This document shows, piece after piece, positions 1-8,211 of a stretch of DNA of 64,000 nt. Under the pieces are notes generated by a model. The model saw only the letters and a program-made list of their open reading frames with translations, did no database searches and was not told the origin of the DNA. Location of the stretch: the NCBI GenBank assembly GCA_017433825.1, contig JAFRGL010000013.1, positions 163,277 to 227,276 of the forward strand. Reading direction: 5' to 3'. The position numbers and the translations under genes are program-made. The stretch is from Eubacterium sp. (GTDB lineage Bacteria > Bacillota > Clostridia > Lachnospirales > Lachnospiraceae). Each line of letters opens with the position of its first letter. Position 1 is the stretch's first letter.

Positions 1-519
1 TTCCATCAGATACCAGTCCAGATCGTCCTGGCCGTCTTCATCGCTCCAGACCGCTGCCCAGAGATCGCAGCCGGAAGGAAGGTCGTAATTCTCCACCACC
101 AGGTCGAACTGTCTGCCGCTGGAATCAGCGGCCTGTGCATAAACTGCGGTTTCCCCCTTGAATACAAACTCCGTACCAGCCACAAAGGTGGGCACGTCAT
201 TCGTATCATAGGTATAGGCATGAATGTAATAAACGCCTTTGTAGTTTCCGTGCGCGGCCATATCCACTTCACCGTTGAAACTTGCGTCCGCCCTGTACCA
301 GTCCAGGTCATCCTGTCCGTTTTCCGCCGTCCATACCGCAAACCAGAGTTCATCCGTGGGATCGGAATAGCTGAAGTTGTTCGTGCTGATATGAATCCTC
401 CCGTTCCCGGCGTAGGATGCGGATACCGTCGTACCGTCTGCCAGGGCTAAGCCTGCAGCAGACGCCAGAAATACCGCTGTCAGTACCAGGGCTGAAATGA
501 TTTTTATCTTTCTGGACAA
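1..519 (-). CDS. secreted GBS-Bsp-like repeat protein (5' part; continues past the left edge)
   Basis: The start is a TTG at 517-519, preceded by AAAGGAGG, and 173 codons run open to the window edge, so the C-terminus is missing. Residues 1-27 are a signal peptide (SRKIKIISALVLTAVFLAS, cleavage near ALA-DG). Two copies of the repeat signature follow: LWFAVWTAENGQDDLDWY and LWAAVWSDEDGQDDLDWY. This signature is typical of GBS Bsp-like repeats (PF08481 type), found on Gram-positive surface or secreted proteins. The same repeat recurs in the 894-residue protein at 54661-57345. No catalytic domain is visible in the part present; one may lie beyond the edge. The role is probably extracellular (cell-wall or glycan contact), but that is inference. 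Confidence 0.8.
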   Translation of the reverse strand, partial: MSRKIKIISALVLTAVFLASAAGLALADGTTVSASYAGNGRIHISTNNFSYSDPTDELWFAVWTAENGQDDLDWYRADASFNGEVDMAAHGNYKGVYYIHAYTYDTNDVPTFVAGTEFVFKGETAVYAQAADSSGRQFDLVVENYDLPSGCDLWAAVWSDEDGQDDLDWYLME

Positions 520-742
520 AATAAAACCTCCTTTATGATGCCCCTCACAAAAAAACAAAACCGAATCATACAGTCGCAAAAAAACCCCTTGCTTCTGATT
601 ATTTGTTTATTGTACTCTATTACAGGAGAAAACACAAGCTTTTAGCGTAACAAATTCGTAATATTTGTGTTTTTATTGCTGTTTTCAAGCATATTTCCCC
701 TTGCTTTACTATATTATATAATTTATTTGAGGCATAAATGAG

Positions 743-2119
743 ATGGCATTAAGGAAACTGAAACACCCCTTACAGATGAAAATCCTGTACTTTCCGGAAC
801 GGTTTTTCATGCAGGCGCTGGCTGTTATGGAGCTTGTCTTTCTGGCGTCCTTCCTGCCGGAATCCTCTTCGCTTTCCGGAATACTCACCCTCCTGCCGCT
901 TCTTGTGCCCGCCGTTACGGATTTTATCTTTTCCTTTATAAACGGCATCCTCATCGAAAAGCTGCCGCATCCTTCGGGAAAACTATCCTTCTGGCTGGCT
1001 TTCGGGGCCATTGCCGGAGGGCTCCTTCTCCTCCCGGTTTTTTTCGTAAGCGGAAATGTCACGGCTGCGGGCGTTCTTGTCCTGCTGGTACTCTCCCGCT
1101 TTTCCCGTTCCCTTTCGGAAGCGGCTTGCCTGACGCTTCCCGCCGTGCTGACGGAGGATGAAAAGGAGCGGTCGTCCCTTTCCGCCGTTTCCGGTGCCGG
1201 AAGGGCCTGGGCTTTCTGCCTGCTCATCCTTGCCGGATTTCCTTTCATTCGCGGTTTAAGCACGGGGTCTGTCCTTCTGCCGGCAGGCTTTCCGTATATC
1301 TGCCTTGCCTGCGCATTGCTTTATATCGTCTTTTCCCTGCTGCTTGCATTTTCCACGGGAAAAGAGGAAAAAGCCGCGGCATCGGCGGAAACAGCGGATC
1401 CGGCCGTTAAGTCCGGCACAGCGGACGGAAAAAGGCCCTCCGTTAAGGATAAGGTAAAAAGCATTTTCGAAAACGGGCCTTTTATCGGCATTCTTGCCGC
1501 GGACCTGGCATACTGGACCATTGCATCCCTGTCAGCGGGCTTTCTGCTTTTTTTCTTCAGAAGCCTGCCCGGGTATCTTTCCTCACTCTCCCTTTTCCTG
1601 GCCGTAAGGGCTTCGGGCAGCGCTCTTTCCGTCTTCCTGTACCCGGTATACATGAAGCTTTTCGGGGGAATAAAAAAACGCGTTGTGACCGTCTGCCTGG
1701 TCCTTTTCGCGTTCTGGAATGTTATTTTCTGGTTCGGCCGCTGGAACATCACGGTATTCCTCATCGGGACTGCCCTCTTCTCCCTTCTGACCGGAAGCAT
1801 GCACCTGCCCTTTACCGCGCTGTACGCCGATGCTGCTTCCTACGGAAAATGGAAGACGGAGACAGCCGCGGAAACGCTTGTCATGCCGCTTTCCGCCATG
1901 CCGGAAAAGGCAGGCCGGCTTATCGTGCGCATCGTACTGCCCGCTGTCCTTGCGGCAGTTCATTATGATCCGGCCCTGCCGGCTGAAAATTTCACGGACA
2001 CCTTCTGCAACAGCTTTATCATGCTGCCGGCTATCCTCAGTCTTGCCATCTGCGTCATCTTCGCCGTAGGATACCGGCTGGACGAGGACAAGGTAACCCA
2101 GATGATGTCGGAAGATTGA
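743..2119 (+). CDS. MFS transporter, GPH-type sugar:cation symporter-like
   Basis: A 458-residue integral membrane protein with about twelve hydrophobic segments and a basic central loop near residues 205-245 (KEEKAAASAETADPAVK...). The C-terminal half carries LYADAASYGKWKTE, which resembles the glycoside-pentoside-hexuronide symporter motif (yaDvvdYgewktg) of MelB-type proteins. That suggests Na+- or H+-coupled sugar uptake, but the substrate cannot be read from the sequence. The ATG at 743 has GAGG 10 nt upstream. The gene stands alone on this strand and converges with the peptidase gene ending at 2121. No good promoter was found in the AT-rich 520-742 gap. Confidence 0.75.
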   Translation: MALRKLKHPLQMKILYFPERFFMQALAVMELVFLASFLPESSSLSGILTLLPLLVPAVTDFIFSFINGILIEKLPHPSGKLSFWLAFGAIAGGLLLLPVFFVSGNVTAAGVLVLLVLSRFSRSLSEAACLTLPAVLTEDEKERSSLSAVSGAGRAWAFCLLILAGFPFIRGLSTGSVLLPAGFPYICLACALLYIVFSLLLAFSTGKEEKAAASAETADPAVKSGTADGKRPSVKDKVKSIFENGPFIGILAADLAYWTIASLSAGFLLFFFRSLPGYLSSLSLFLAVRASGSALSVFLYPVYMKLFGGIKKRVVTVCLVLFAFWNVIFWFGRWNITVFLIGTALFSLLTGSMHLPFTALYADAASYGKWKTETAAETLVMPLSAMPEKAGRLIVRIVLPAVLAAVHYDPALPAENFTDTFCNSFIMLPAILSLAICVIFAVGYRLDEDKVTQMMSED

Positions 2120-2120
2120 T

Positions 2121-2567
2121 TCAGGAGGTATGTTTCTTCTTCAGCCGCCTCCAAACGGCGATGGCGGTCTTTTTGAGCGTTGTACGCACCGGCGCGGTTT
2201 TCATTGTCCAGGCGCTGTACAACCGGTACGGCAGCTCATCCACCGTGTGGGTCTTCCCGTCCCGGACGTAAGCGGTCATGATTCCCAGGATATCGTCGTC
2301 CGTGATGCCGTATTCCCGGCTGACGCAGTTATCCCCCAGGATCACGTAATCCTTCGGACGCACCTCCACTATCCGGTGAAGCACATACCTGCTTCCCCTG
2401 CGGTAAAGCACCACATCACCGGCCCTGCACCGCTCTTCCGTCTTCTTTCTGACGGTGAACAGGTCTTTTCCCTGCCGCAGCAGGGGCATCATGCTCGTAC
2501 CCACATTGGTGTAGGTAAGCTCCCCGTTTGCTTCCAGAAACTCTTCGTAAGAAAATCCTTTACTCAT
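2121..2567 (-). CDS. S24/S26-type signal-peptidase-like protein
   Basis: About 148 residues from the ATG at 2565-2567, which overlaps the stop of the PqqD gene (ATGAGTAA) and has GGAG 7 nt upstream. A longer in-frame start at 2597 is possible but sits inside pqqD. The Ser motif is GTSMMPLL and the second motif is GDVVLYRR followed by YVLHRIVEV. This has His where bacterial type I signal peptidases carry Lys, as in SipW/ER-type Ser-His enzymes, and is followed by the GDN box (YVILGDNCVSREYGI). There is no obvious N-terminal membrane anchor, and the C-terminus is very basic (WRRLKKKH). It is the last gene of the ABC-HprK-PqqD cassette, where it may cleave a leader peptide. That role is inferred from context. 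Confidence 0.75.
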   Translation of the reverse strand: MSKGFSYEEFLEANGELTYTNVGTSMMPLLRQGKDLFTVRKKTEERCRAGDVVLYRRGSRYVLHRIVEVRPKDYVILGDNCVSREYGITDDDILGIMTAYVRDGKTHTVDELPYRLYSAWTMKTAPVRTTLKKTAIAVWRRLKKKHTS

Positions 2568-2820
2568 CCAGCGCTCCGATTTTGGACAGTTCGCCAATCA
2601 CTTTTTCCACATCCGCTTCAATCACGCCTTCCGGCGCCTCGTATTTCTCCCTCATGGCGGCAATCACCTGTTCCTTCGTAGTGTCTTCCTTCAGAAGCTC
2701 CAGGATCGCCCCCAGGGTCTTATTGCCGCGGACCAGGCCCGAAAAGCCCGCATTTCCCGCAGGCACCAGCAAGGCTTCGTCTTTCGTATTGTGTGTGATA
2801 AATTCTTTTTTCAGTTTCAT
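2560..2820 (-). CDS. PqqD-family peptide-binding protein (RRE-like)
   Basis: 86 residues, the normal length for PqqD-like winged-helix proteins. N-terminal strands (LKKEFITHNTKDEALLVP) lead into FSGLVRGNKTLGAILELL, then the helices TTKEQVIAAMREKYEA and VIEADVEKVIGELSKIGAL. In known systems PqqD folds are the RiPP recognition element that binds the leader peptide of a precursor. RBS GAGGAG lies 4 nt before the ATG at 2820. It sits between the HPr-kinase-like gene and the peptidase with gaps of about 20 nt or an overlap, so it is almost certainly cotranscribed with them. No precursor peptide gene is recognisable nearby. Confidence 0.85.
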   Translation of the reverse strand: MKLKKEFITHNTKDEALLVPAGNAGFSGLVRGNKTLGAILELLKEDTTKEQVIAAMREKYEAPEGVIEADVEKVIGELSKIGALDE

Positions 2821-2840
2821 TTTGCTCCTCTTTCTGTTCT

Positions 2841-3581
2841 TTATTCGTCTTTCCGCATGGCTTCGTATGAAAGCTTCGCGGCGGAAATGTCCATGTTGCA
2901 GCCCAGCCGGTACAGCCGGACAGATGCGGCCAGCTTCTCCGTAAGCTCCAGCATCCTTGTCAGGGCGGGTATCCCCTCCGGCCGGTAAGTCTGCTGCAGA
3001 AGCATGGGCAGCGCCTCGCTCCTGTCAATCTGCCGGATGTGATTGTCCTTGGCCCGCTCCAGGATGCAGACTGCCGCAAGCGGGCAGGCGGTATTGGTGC
3101 TCAGGCGGTGCTTGCCGTCCCAGGGCGTGCCGTAAATGACCGCGCCGCCCTCCGTTACGCGCACCAGGGGCTTGTCGTCATTGATCATGACCGCTTTTTC
3201 CTTCAGAAGTTCCCGCCACAGCCGGGTGTGCGTGCTCTTGCCAGTGCCGCTTTTCGCGATGAAAAGATACGCCGCGCCGTCCACAGCCACGGCAGAGCCG
3301 TGCATCAGCAGGGTGTCATAATCCGGCAGGATCTCCGCCATCTTCCGGTACACTGCCAGTTCCTCCAGGTAGCCGTCGGAAAATGACCGTACCGGTATGC
3401 CCTCCAGCTCATCGGTCCTGGCGGACCGCTCTCTTTCGTATTCTATGTCCTCCGGCGTCGTCTCCACGGCAAAATCATAAGTGCCGCCGTCCGTGCGGTA
3501 GTCTTCACACAGCCGGTGGACCTTCTCATGCACCGAAGAAATCCGTATGTCCACGTCCGCAAAGCGGTAGATGTCAGTCAT
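2841..3581 (-). CDS. HPr-kinase-like (HprK-related) ATP-binding protein
   Basis: About 246 residues from the ATG at 3579-3581, which overlaps the ABC gene stop (ATGACTGA) and has GGAG upstream. The P-loop AKSGTGKSTHTRLW is near residue 115 and follows LLMHGSAVAVDG. A downstream MINDDKPLVR segment holds the conserved acidic pair, and GTPWDGKH follows. This is the compact HprK/PEPCK-like fold found next to PqqD proteins. Lasso-peptide LarK/ThcoK/PadeK-type kinases of this fold phosphorylate a precursor C-terminus. The true HPr kinase is longer, with an N-terminal domain missing here, so a role in catabolite repression is unlikely. The peptide-kinase role is inference from neighbours. Confidence 0.8.
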   Translation of the reverse strand: MTDIYRFADVDIRISSVHEKVHRLCEDYRTDGGTYDFAVETTPEDIEYERERSARTDELEGIPVRSFSDGYLEELAVYRKMAEILPDYDTLLMHGSAVAVDGAAYLFIAKSGTGKSTHTRLWRELLKEKAVMINDDKPLVRVTEGGAVIYGTPWDGKHRLSTNTACPLAAVCILERAKDNHIRQIDRSEALPMLLQQTYRPEGIPALTRMLELTEKLAASVRLYRLGCNMDISAAKLSYEAMRKDE

Positions 3582-5286
3582 TTTTCTCCTCCGCAATTCC
3601 CTCTTCCGTAAACCGGTAAATTCTGTCGCAGATGGCCAGAGCCGCTTTCCGGTGGGTCACCGCCACCACGGTTTTGTCCGTCATTTCCTTCAGATTCTTC
3701 AGAAGCCTGCTCTCAGTCTGCGCGTCCAGGGCGCTGGTTACCTCATCCAGCAGCAGCACGGGGCTTTCCGAGAAAACCGCCCGGGCAATGGCAAGACGCT
3801 GCATCTGTCCTTCGGAAAGGCCGGTGCCGCGCTCTCCCAGCAGCGTATCCGGGCCGTTCTCCAGCTCATAGACAAACTCGTCGGCGCAGGCAATCGCAAG
3901 CGCGTTTTTCAGTCTTTCCTCATCGTTTCCCGCAGCCGGGTCGGATAAAGAAACCGCCTCCCGGATGGTGCCGCTCATCAGCTGGTTCCCCTGGGGAACA
4001 TAGGCAAAAAGCCGGCGCATCTGCGCGCCCAGCGGCTTTTCTTCCCCGGCAGGATTCCTGTAATACCGCTCCCCCTCTTCCGGCTGATAGACGCACATCA
4101 AAAGCTTTAAGACTGTGGATTTTCCGCAGCCGGAGGGTCCGGCAAACGCAGTATAACTGCCTTTTTCAATTTCCATGGAAAGATTCTCTATCACCTTCGG
4201 AAGCTCATCCGGCATATTTCCGGCTGCCGCGGGCGGCTTATAGGCAAAGGATACATTCTTCAGGCCGAAGGAAACCAGCTCATCCCGGTAGAAATCCTTT
4301 GCAGTCTCCGGTTCTGCCGCCGTTTCCTCATCCGGATCGTAATCCTCCGCTTCCATCAGGCGTTCGGCGCTGGCGCACATGGCGTAATATCTCGGCAAAT
4401 AGCCGGTCAGGTTGGCAAAGGGCGTCTGTATCTGGGAAATCAGCTGTGTGACCGCGGTCAGGGTGCCGAAGGTCACAGTTCCCATGAGGATTCCGTAGCC
4501 GCACCAGCCCACACCCAGAAGGTACATGCCGTTCATGATGCCGCCGAAGCCGATATTGCACAGGTTCGAGAACCTGTTTTTCTGCATTCTTGCCCGCTGG
4601 TGGTCGTTCAGCTTCTCCAGAAGCTGTATTTCCGTATTCTTCTCCGCTGCAAAGGATTTCAGCATCAGGAGGCTGCCGATGCGTTCCTGAAGGAAAACCC
4701 TTAACCTTCCGTCAGCTTCCTGCACGCCTTTGTGCAGCCGTTTGATGGTTTTGCGGAAAAGCGTGGTAAATATAATCAGCAGTGCGCCGCAGGGCAGGAG
4801 GACGGCCGCGAACCTGGGCTCCAGCAGGATAATCATGACAAGGGCGCTTATCAGCTTCACAATCATGCTGATCATGCCCGGCAGGATTTCCACATAGCCG
4901 TTGGCCACCACCACCGTGTCATTGGTAAGCCGGTTTATCCATTCGCCGGAATGCACCGTGCTTATCTGCCGGTAATCCCGGTGCAGCAGGACATTCGCAA
5001 GCCTTGCCTTCAGCAGGTTTTCAAATGCGGCTTTCGAAAGCTCCGTAAACCACCGGATGACCGCGCGCAGGGCTATCTGCGCTGCCACCAGCACCACGAT
5101 GGCAATAATGCTGTTTTTAAAAGCCGCCAGGTCTTTCGATACCGCGGCATCCACCACCGTACGCAGAAAAAGGGCGTACAGTACGCCGGAAAACCCGTTG
5201 GCTGCCTGCAGCAGCGTCAGGATCAGAATACTGAGTTTTTTCGTTCCCGGAACGGTAAAAAGCCATTTCTCGGCTGACGTCCTCAT
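3574..5286 (-). CDS. ABC exporter, fused membrane and ATPase domains
   Basis: About 570 residues. The start is put at the ATG at 5284-5286 (MRTSAEKWLF); a GTG three codons upstream is possible. An upstream ATG at 5352 is excluded because it falls inside the -35 box of the gene's own likely promoter. Residues 1-310 are a six-helix exporter domain (KKLSILILTLLQAANGFSG...). The nucleotide-binding domain has Walker A GPSGCGKST, signature LSEGQMQR, Walker B VLLLDEVTSALD and H-loop THRKAA. There is no C39 peptidase domain, so cleavage would fall to the separate S26-type protein. It is the first gene of the four-gene cassette. A half-transporter that homodimerises is the family norm. Confidence 0.88.
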   Translation of the reverse strand: MRTSAEKWLFTVPGTKKLSILILTLLQAANGFSGVLYALFLRTVVDAAVSKDLAAFKNSIIAIVVLVAAQIALRAVIRWFTELSKAAFENLLKARLANVLLHRDYRQISTVHSGEWINRLTNDTVVVANGYVEILPGMISMIVKLISALVMIILLEPRFAAVLLPCGALLIIFTTLFRKTIKRLHKGVQEADGRLRVFLQERIGSLLMLKSFAAEKNTEIQLLEKLNDHQRARMQKNRFSNLCNIGFGGIMNGMYLLGVGWCGYGILMGTVTFGTLTAVTQLISQIQTPFANLTGYLPRYYAMCASAERLMEAEDYDPDEETAAEPETAKDFYRDELVSFGLKNVSFAYKPPAAAGNMPDELPKVIENLSMEIEKGSYTAFAGPSGCGKSTVLKLLMCVYQPEEGERYYRNPAGEEKPLGAQMRRLFAYVPQGNQLMSGTIREAVSLSDPAAGNDEERLKNALAIACADEFVYELENGPDTLLGERGTGLSEGQMQRLAIARAVFSESPVLLLDEVTSALDAQTESRLLKNLKEMTDKTVVAVTHRKAALAICDRIYRFTEEGIAEEKND

Positions 5287-5323
5287 ATCCGGCACCCCTG
5301 CCCCCTCGTTTTTATTTCCATAC

Positions 5324-5352
5324 AGTATAAACCATTTGCGAAAGTTGGGCAA
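5324..5352 (-). promoter_or_regulatory. promoter of the ABC-HprK-PqqD-peptidase operon
   Basis: On the minus strand TTGCCC (5352-5347), a 17-nt spacer and TATACT (5329-5324). The expected start of transcription is about 31 nt before the ATG at 5286. Confidence 0.55.
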
Positions 5353-5379
5353 GGGGCGTAAAAGTCTGTTTACTTTATC

Positions 5380-5408
5380 TTGTTAAATCATGGAAAATAA
5401 TGTATAGT
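5380..5408 (+). promoter_or_regulatory. promoter of the CoA-transferase/VTC operon
   Basis: TTGTTA (5380-5385), a 17-nt spacer and TATAGT (5403-5408), about 65 nt upstream of the CoA-transferase start. It is divergent from the ABC operon promoter. Confidence 0.6.
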
Positions 5409-5474
5409 TTACAAAAGTTATACAGCAAAAATATATGTAATTCACATATCTGATTTCAGGAAGGAATGCAGGAA

Positions 5475-6788
5475 ATGAACAAATACGAGGAACTGTATCA
5501 GTCCAAATGCGGCACCATTGACGATGTGCTCGCGATGATCCGGGATGACGACATCATTGTCACCAGCGGGGAATTCTCCGAACCGGCCTTGTTTTACAAC
5601 AATTACCATAAAATCGCGGCGGAGCGTAACAATGTACTGATATTCAAAGGCAAGAAAGGCTCCGGCCACATGTATCCCTTCATGGAAATGGACGGACTGG
5701 CGGGCCATGTCATGATGGCCGCCCATATGTTCGACTCTTCCTTCCGGGAATGCATCAGGAAAGGCATCGCCACCCACCTGCCTTCAAACCTTCATGATAC
5801 CATGGAGCGCTTTACCCAGGCGCACCCGGTGATCAATAAATTCATCGCCATGACCACAGGGCTGGATGAGGACGGCTGTTTTACCGTCTCCGGCTGCGGC
5901 ATGTATGAGGAAGGCGCCTATGAACACGCCGAAGAGGTTATCCTCGAGGTCAATAAAAACCTGCCGAAATTCCCGGGATGCCTGACCATCCCCCTGGACA
6001 GGGTGACGAAAATCGTGGAGGTCGACACGCCGGCCACCATCTACAACGTGCGGTCCGTACCCTCGGAAACCGATTTGAAGATCGGCGCTTTCGCCGCGGA
6101 TTTCATTCACGACGGCGACTGCATCCAGTTAGGCATCGGCGGCATGCCGGACGCAGTGGGCAACTCCTTCTTCGACAAGAAAGACTTAGGCCTGCACACC
6201 GAGCTTTTCACCCCCATTATGGGCGATCTGATTAAGGCCGGCGTTATCACCGGCGCACGAAAGAATATCGACAGGGGAAAGCATGTGGGCAACTTCGTGC
6301 TGGGCGACTGGCAGCTGTACGACGTCCTGACTTCCGACCCGAACGTACTCTTCCGCCAGGCCTCCTACACCAATGACCCCACAGTCATCGCGCAGATCGA
6401 CAATTTCGTGTCCGTCAACACAGCCATGGAAATCGACCTGACCGGCCAGATCTGCTCGGAAAGCCTAGGCCCGGAACAGTATTCCGGCACCGGCGGCGCC
6501 TTCGACTTTGCCTTCGGCGCCCAGCATTCCAAAGGCGGCAGGGGCATTATCGCCATTCCTTCCACCGCGAAAAAGGGCACGATTTCCAAGATTAAGCCCG
6601 TACTCACCCCGGGCAGCGTGGTTTCCATTACCCGGAATGTGGCGGATATCATTATCACCGAGTTCGGCGTAGCCTACATGAGAGGCCGGACAGTGGCCGA
6701 GCGGGTGAAGCAGCTGATTGCAATTGCCCATCCGGATCACCGGGACGAACTTACCTTCGAAGCGAAAAAACTCAACTACATTATATAA
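5475..6788 (+). CDS. acetyl-CoA hydrolase / 4-hydroxybutyrate-type CoA-transferase family protein
   Basis: About 437 residues. The ATG at 5475 is preferred over 5466 because AGGAAGGA lies 9 nt before it but would abut the other. It is a class I-type CoA-transferase of the acetyl-CoA hydrolase/4HB-CoA transferase family. The acyl-CoA-binding loop is GIGGMPDAVG, and LHTELFTPIMGDLIKAG contains the Glu expected to form the glutamyl-CoA thioester. The C-terminal block is ITEFGVAYMRGRTVAERV then IAHPDHRDEL. Relatives use acetyl-CoA with butyrate, 4-hydroxybutyrate or succinate; the substrate cannot be assigned here. It lies 9 nt upstream of the VTC gene and is probably cotranscribed from 5380. Confidence 0.85.
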   Translation: MNKYEELYQSKCGTIDDVLAMIRDDDIIVTSGEFSEPALFYNNYHKIAAERNNVLIFKGKKGSGHMYPFMEMDGLAGHVMMAAHMFDSSFRECIRKGIATHLPSNLHDTMERFTQAHPVINKFIAMTTGLDEDGCFTVSGCGMYEEGAYEHAEEVILEVNKNLPKFPGCLTIPLDRVTKIVEVDTPATIYNVRSVPSETDLKIGAFAADFIHDGDCIQLGIGGMPDAVGNSFFDKKDLGLHTELFTPIMGDLIKAGVITGARKNIDRGKHVGNFVLGDWQLYDVLTSDPNVLFRQASYTNDPTVIAQIDNFVSVNTAMEIDLTGQICSESLGPEQYSGTGGAFDFAFGAQHSKGGRGIIAIPSTAKKGTISKIKPVLTPGSVVSITRNVADIIITEFGVAYMRGRTVAERVKQLIAIAHPDHRDELTFEAKKLNYII

Positions 6789-6797
6789 AGGAAACCA

Positions 6798-7508
6798 ATG
6801 GCTGATACGTTCACACGCCGTGAGATGAAGTTTCTCCTGTCCGGCAGACAGCGTGCCGAACTGGAGGAAAAGCTGGCACCTTACGTGGAGAAAGAAAATT
6901 ACAACCGGTACACCATCTGCAATATTTTCTTCGACACGGAAAGCTTCCACCTGATTACCACCTCCCTGGAGCGTCCGCCTTTCAAGCAGAAGCTCCGGAT
7001 GCGGACTTATTTTGACGGAGGGAAGAGATCCGACACCTACCTGGAACTGAAGAAAAAGCTGGACCACATTGTCTACAAAAGGCGGATTTCCACAGAAGAC
7101 GACCGGTTTATCACGGATTTGTCCGGAGCCCTGGCCGCGCTTGGCAATGATGTAACCGCCCGGGAAATCCGGTATTTCTGCGGACAGTACCCCGATTTGG
7201 CCCCGCGGATTTTCTTAAGTTACAACCGTACCGCTTACCACTGTATCACGGACAAATCCTTACGCATTACCTTCGATGACAACATCCGCTGGCGGACAAC
7301 GGATTTGAATTTCAATTCCGAAACCTACGGCAGCCTGCTGCTTGCGGACGGCTGGTCATTGATGGAAATAAAAGTGGATACCGCCCTGCCGGTCTGGCTT
7401 TCGGAGATCCTGACCGGATGCGGCGTTTACAAAACGACCTTTTCCAAGGTCGGACGGGCTTATACTCAAATGCTGGAACAAAAATCAAAAGAAAGCGCAG
7501 GTATCTGA
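6798..7508 (+). CDS. VTC-domain polyphosphate polymerase-like protein
   Basis: 236 residues that are almost entirely a VTC tunnel domain. Basic and acidic residues lie on alternating strands: RREMKFLLS at the N-terminus, FFDTESFH, KLRMRTYFDGG, TYLELKKKLDHIVYKRR, then IFLSYNRTAYH, LRITFDDNIRWR and a closing LMEIKVDTALP. In yeast Vtc4 this fold makes polyphosphate from ATP. Bacterial stand-alone forms usually sit next to DUF4956 membrane proteins, as here, where the DUF4956 gene starts 1 nt after this stop. RBS AAAGGAAA precedes the ATG. Polymerase activity in this organism is inferred. Confidence 0.85.
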   Translation: MADTFTRREMKFLLSGRQRAELEEKLAPYVEKENYNRYTICNIFFDTESFHLITTSLERPPFKQKLRMRTYFDGGKRSDTYLELKKKLDHIVYKRRISTEDDRFITDLSGALAALGNDVTAREIRYFCGQYPDLAPRIFLSYNRTAYHCITDKSLRITFDDNIRWRTTDLNFNSETYGSLLLADGWSLMEIKVDTALPVWLSEILTGCGVYKTTFSKVGRAYTQMLEQKSKESAGI

Positions 7509-7509
7509 C

Positions 7510-8196
7510 ATGTATGCTGTTCTCTTCTCCGGGCTTTTCAACTCCACAGGCATCACGGTCCCGGGCTTTTTCATCTGTCTTGTCATCGCCATTGTACTCG
7601 GCGCGGTGGTCTCCATTGTCCACACGCTCTGCGAAGAATCCTCCCGGGGCTACAATATCACCCTGGCCCTGATTCCGCCCATTGTCTGCGTTATCATCAT
7701 GATGGTCAGCGGCAGTCTGGGCGCCGGCATCGCGGTGGCGGGCACCTTCTCGCTCATCCGCTTCCGTTCCCGCCCCGGAACCGCCACCGAAATCTGCTCC
7801 ATTTTCCTCGGCATGGCTTCCGGTCTGGCCTGCGGCATGGGCTATCCCGGCTTCGGCATTTTATTTGCGGTCATCCTGTGTGTCATCATGTTCCTGTATC
7901 ACAGGTTCGGCTTCGGCGCCAGAAAGGAAGGCCCCTTAAACAGGGTTCTGAACATCACCGTACCGGAGGATTCCTCCTTTACTGACATGTTTGACGATGT
8001 TTTCGAAAAATATACTTCCTCCTGCACCCTGGTGCGGATCAAAACCACAAACCTGGGCAGCCTTTTGAAGCTTCGTTATGAACTGGTGCTTAGCCAGGCC
8101 GGCACGGAGAAGGCTTTCATCGACGAACTGCGCACCAGAAACGGCAACCTGGAACTGAACCTGGCCTTTAAGGCCGAATCCGAAAACGATCTGTAA
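7510..8196 (+). CDS. DUF4956 membrane protein
   Basis: 228 residues. Three to four membrane segments lie within residues 15-140 (GFFICLVIAIVLGAVVSIV, IPPIVCVIIMMVSGSLGAG, GFGILFAVILCVIMFLY). The conserved loop SLIRFRSRPGTATEICSIF is typical of DUF4956. A soluble C-terminal domain of about 80 residues (NRVLNITVPEDSSFTDMFDD...) follows. It is coupled to the VTC polymerase gene by a 1-nt gap and followed 15 nt later by the surface beta-helix gene. It is a likely membrane partner of the VTC protein, perhaps a channel for the product; the biochemical role is unknown. Confidence 0.8.
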   Translation: MYAVLFSGLFNSTGITVPGFFICLVIAIVLGAVVSIVHTLCEESSRGYNITLALIPPIVCVIIMMVSGSLGAGIAVAGTFSLIRFRSRPGTATEICSIFLGMASGLACGMGYPGFGILFAVILCVIMFLYHRFGFGARKEGPLNRVLNITVPEDSSFTDMFDDVFEKYTSSCTLVRIKTTNLGSLLKLRYELVLSQAGTEKAFIDELRTRNGNLELNLAFKAESENDL

Positions 8197-8211
8197 ACCG
8201 GAGGGCTCCTC

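Noticed and set aside
6-353. Minus-strand ORF of 115 residues
   Set aside because: It is a shadow in another frame of the TTG-started GBS-Bsp repeat gene (1-519), which has a signal peptide, RBS and two clear repeats.
2121-5470. Lasso-peptide biosynthetic locus
   Set aside because: No B2 protease or C cyclase and no precursor; short minus-strand ATGs in 5353-5470 hit stops within a few codons. Only a RiPP-like accessory set can be claimed.
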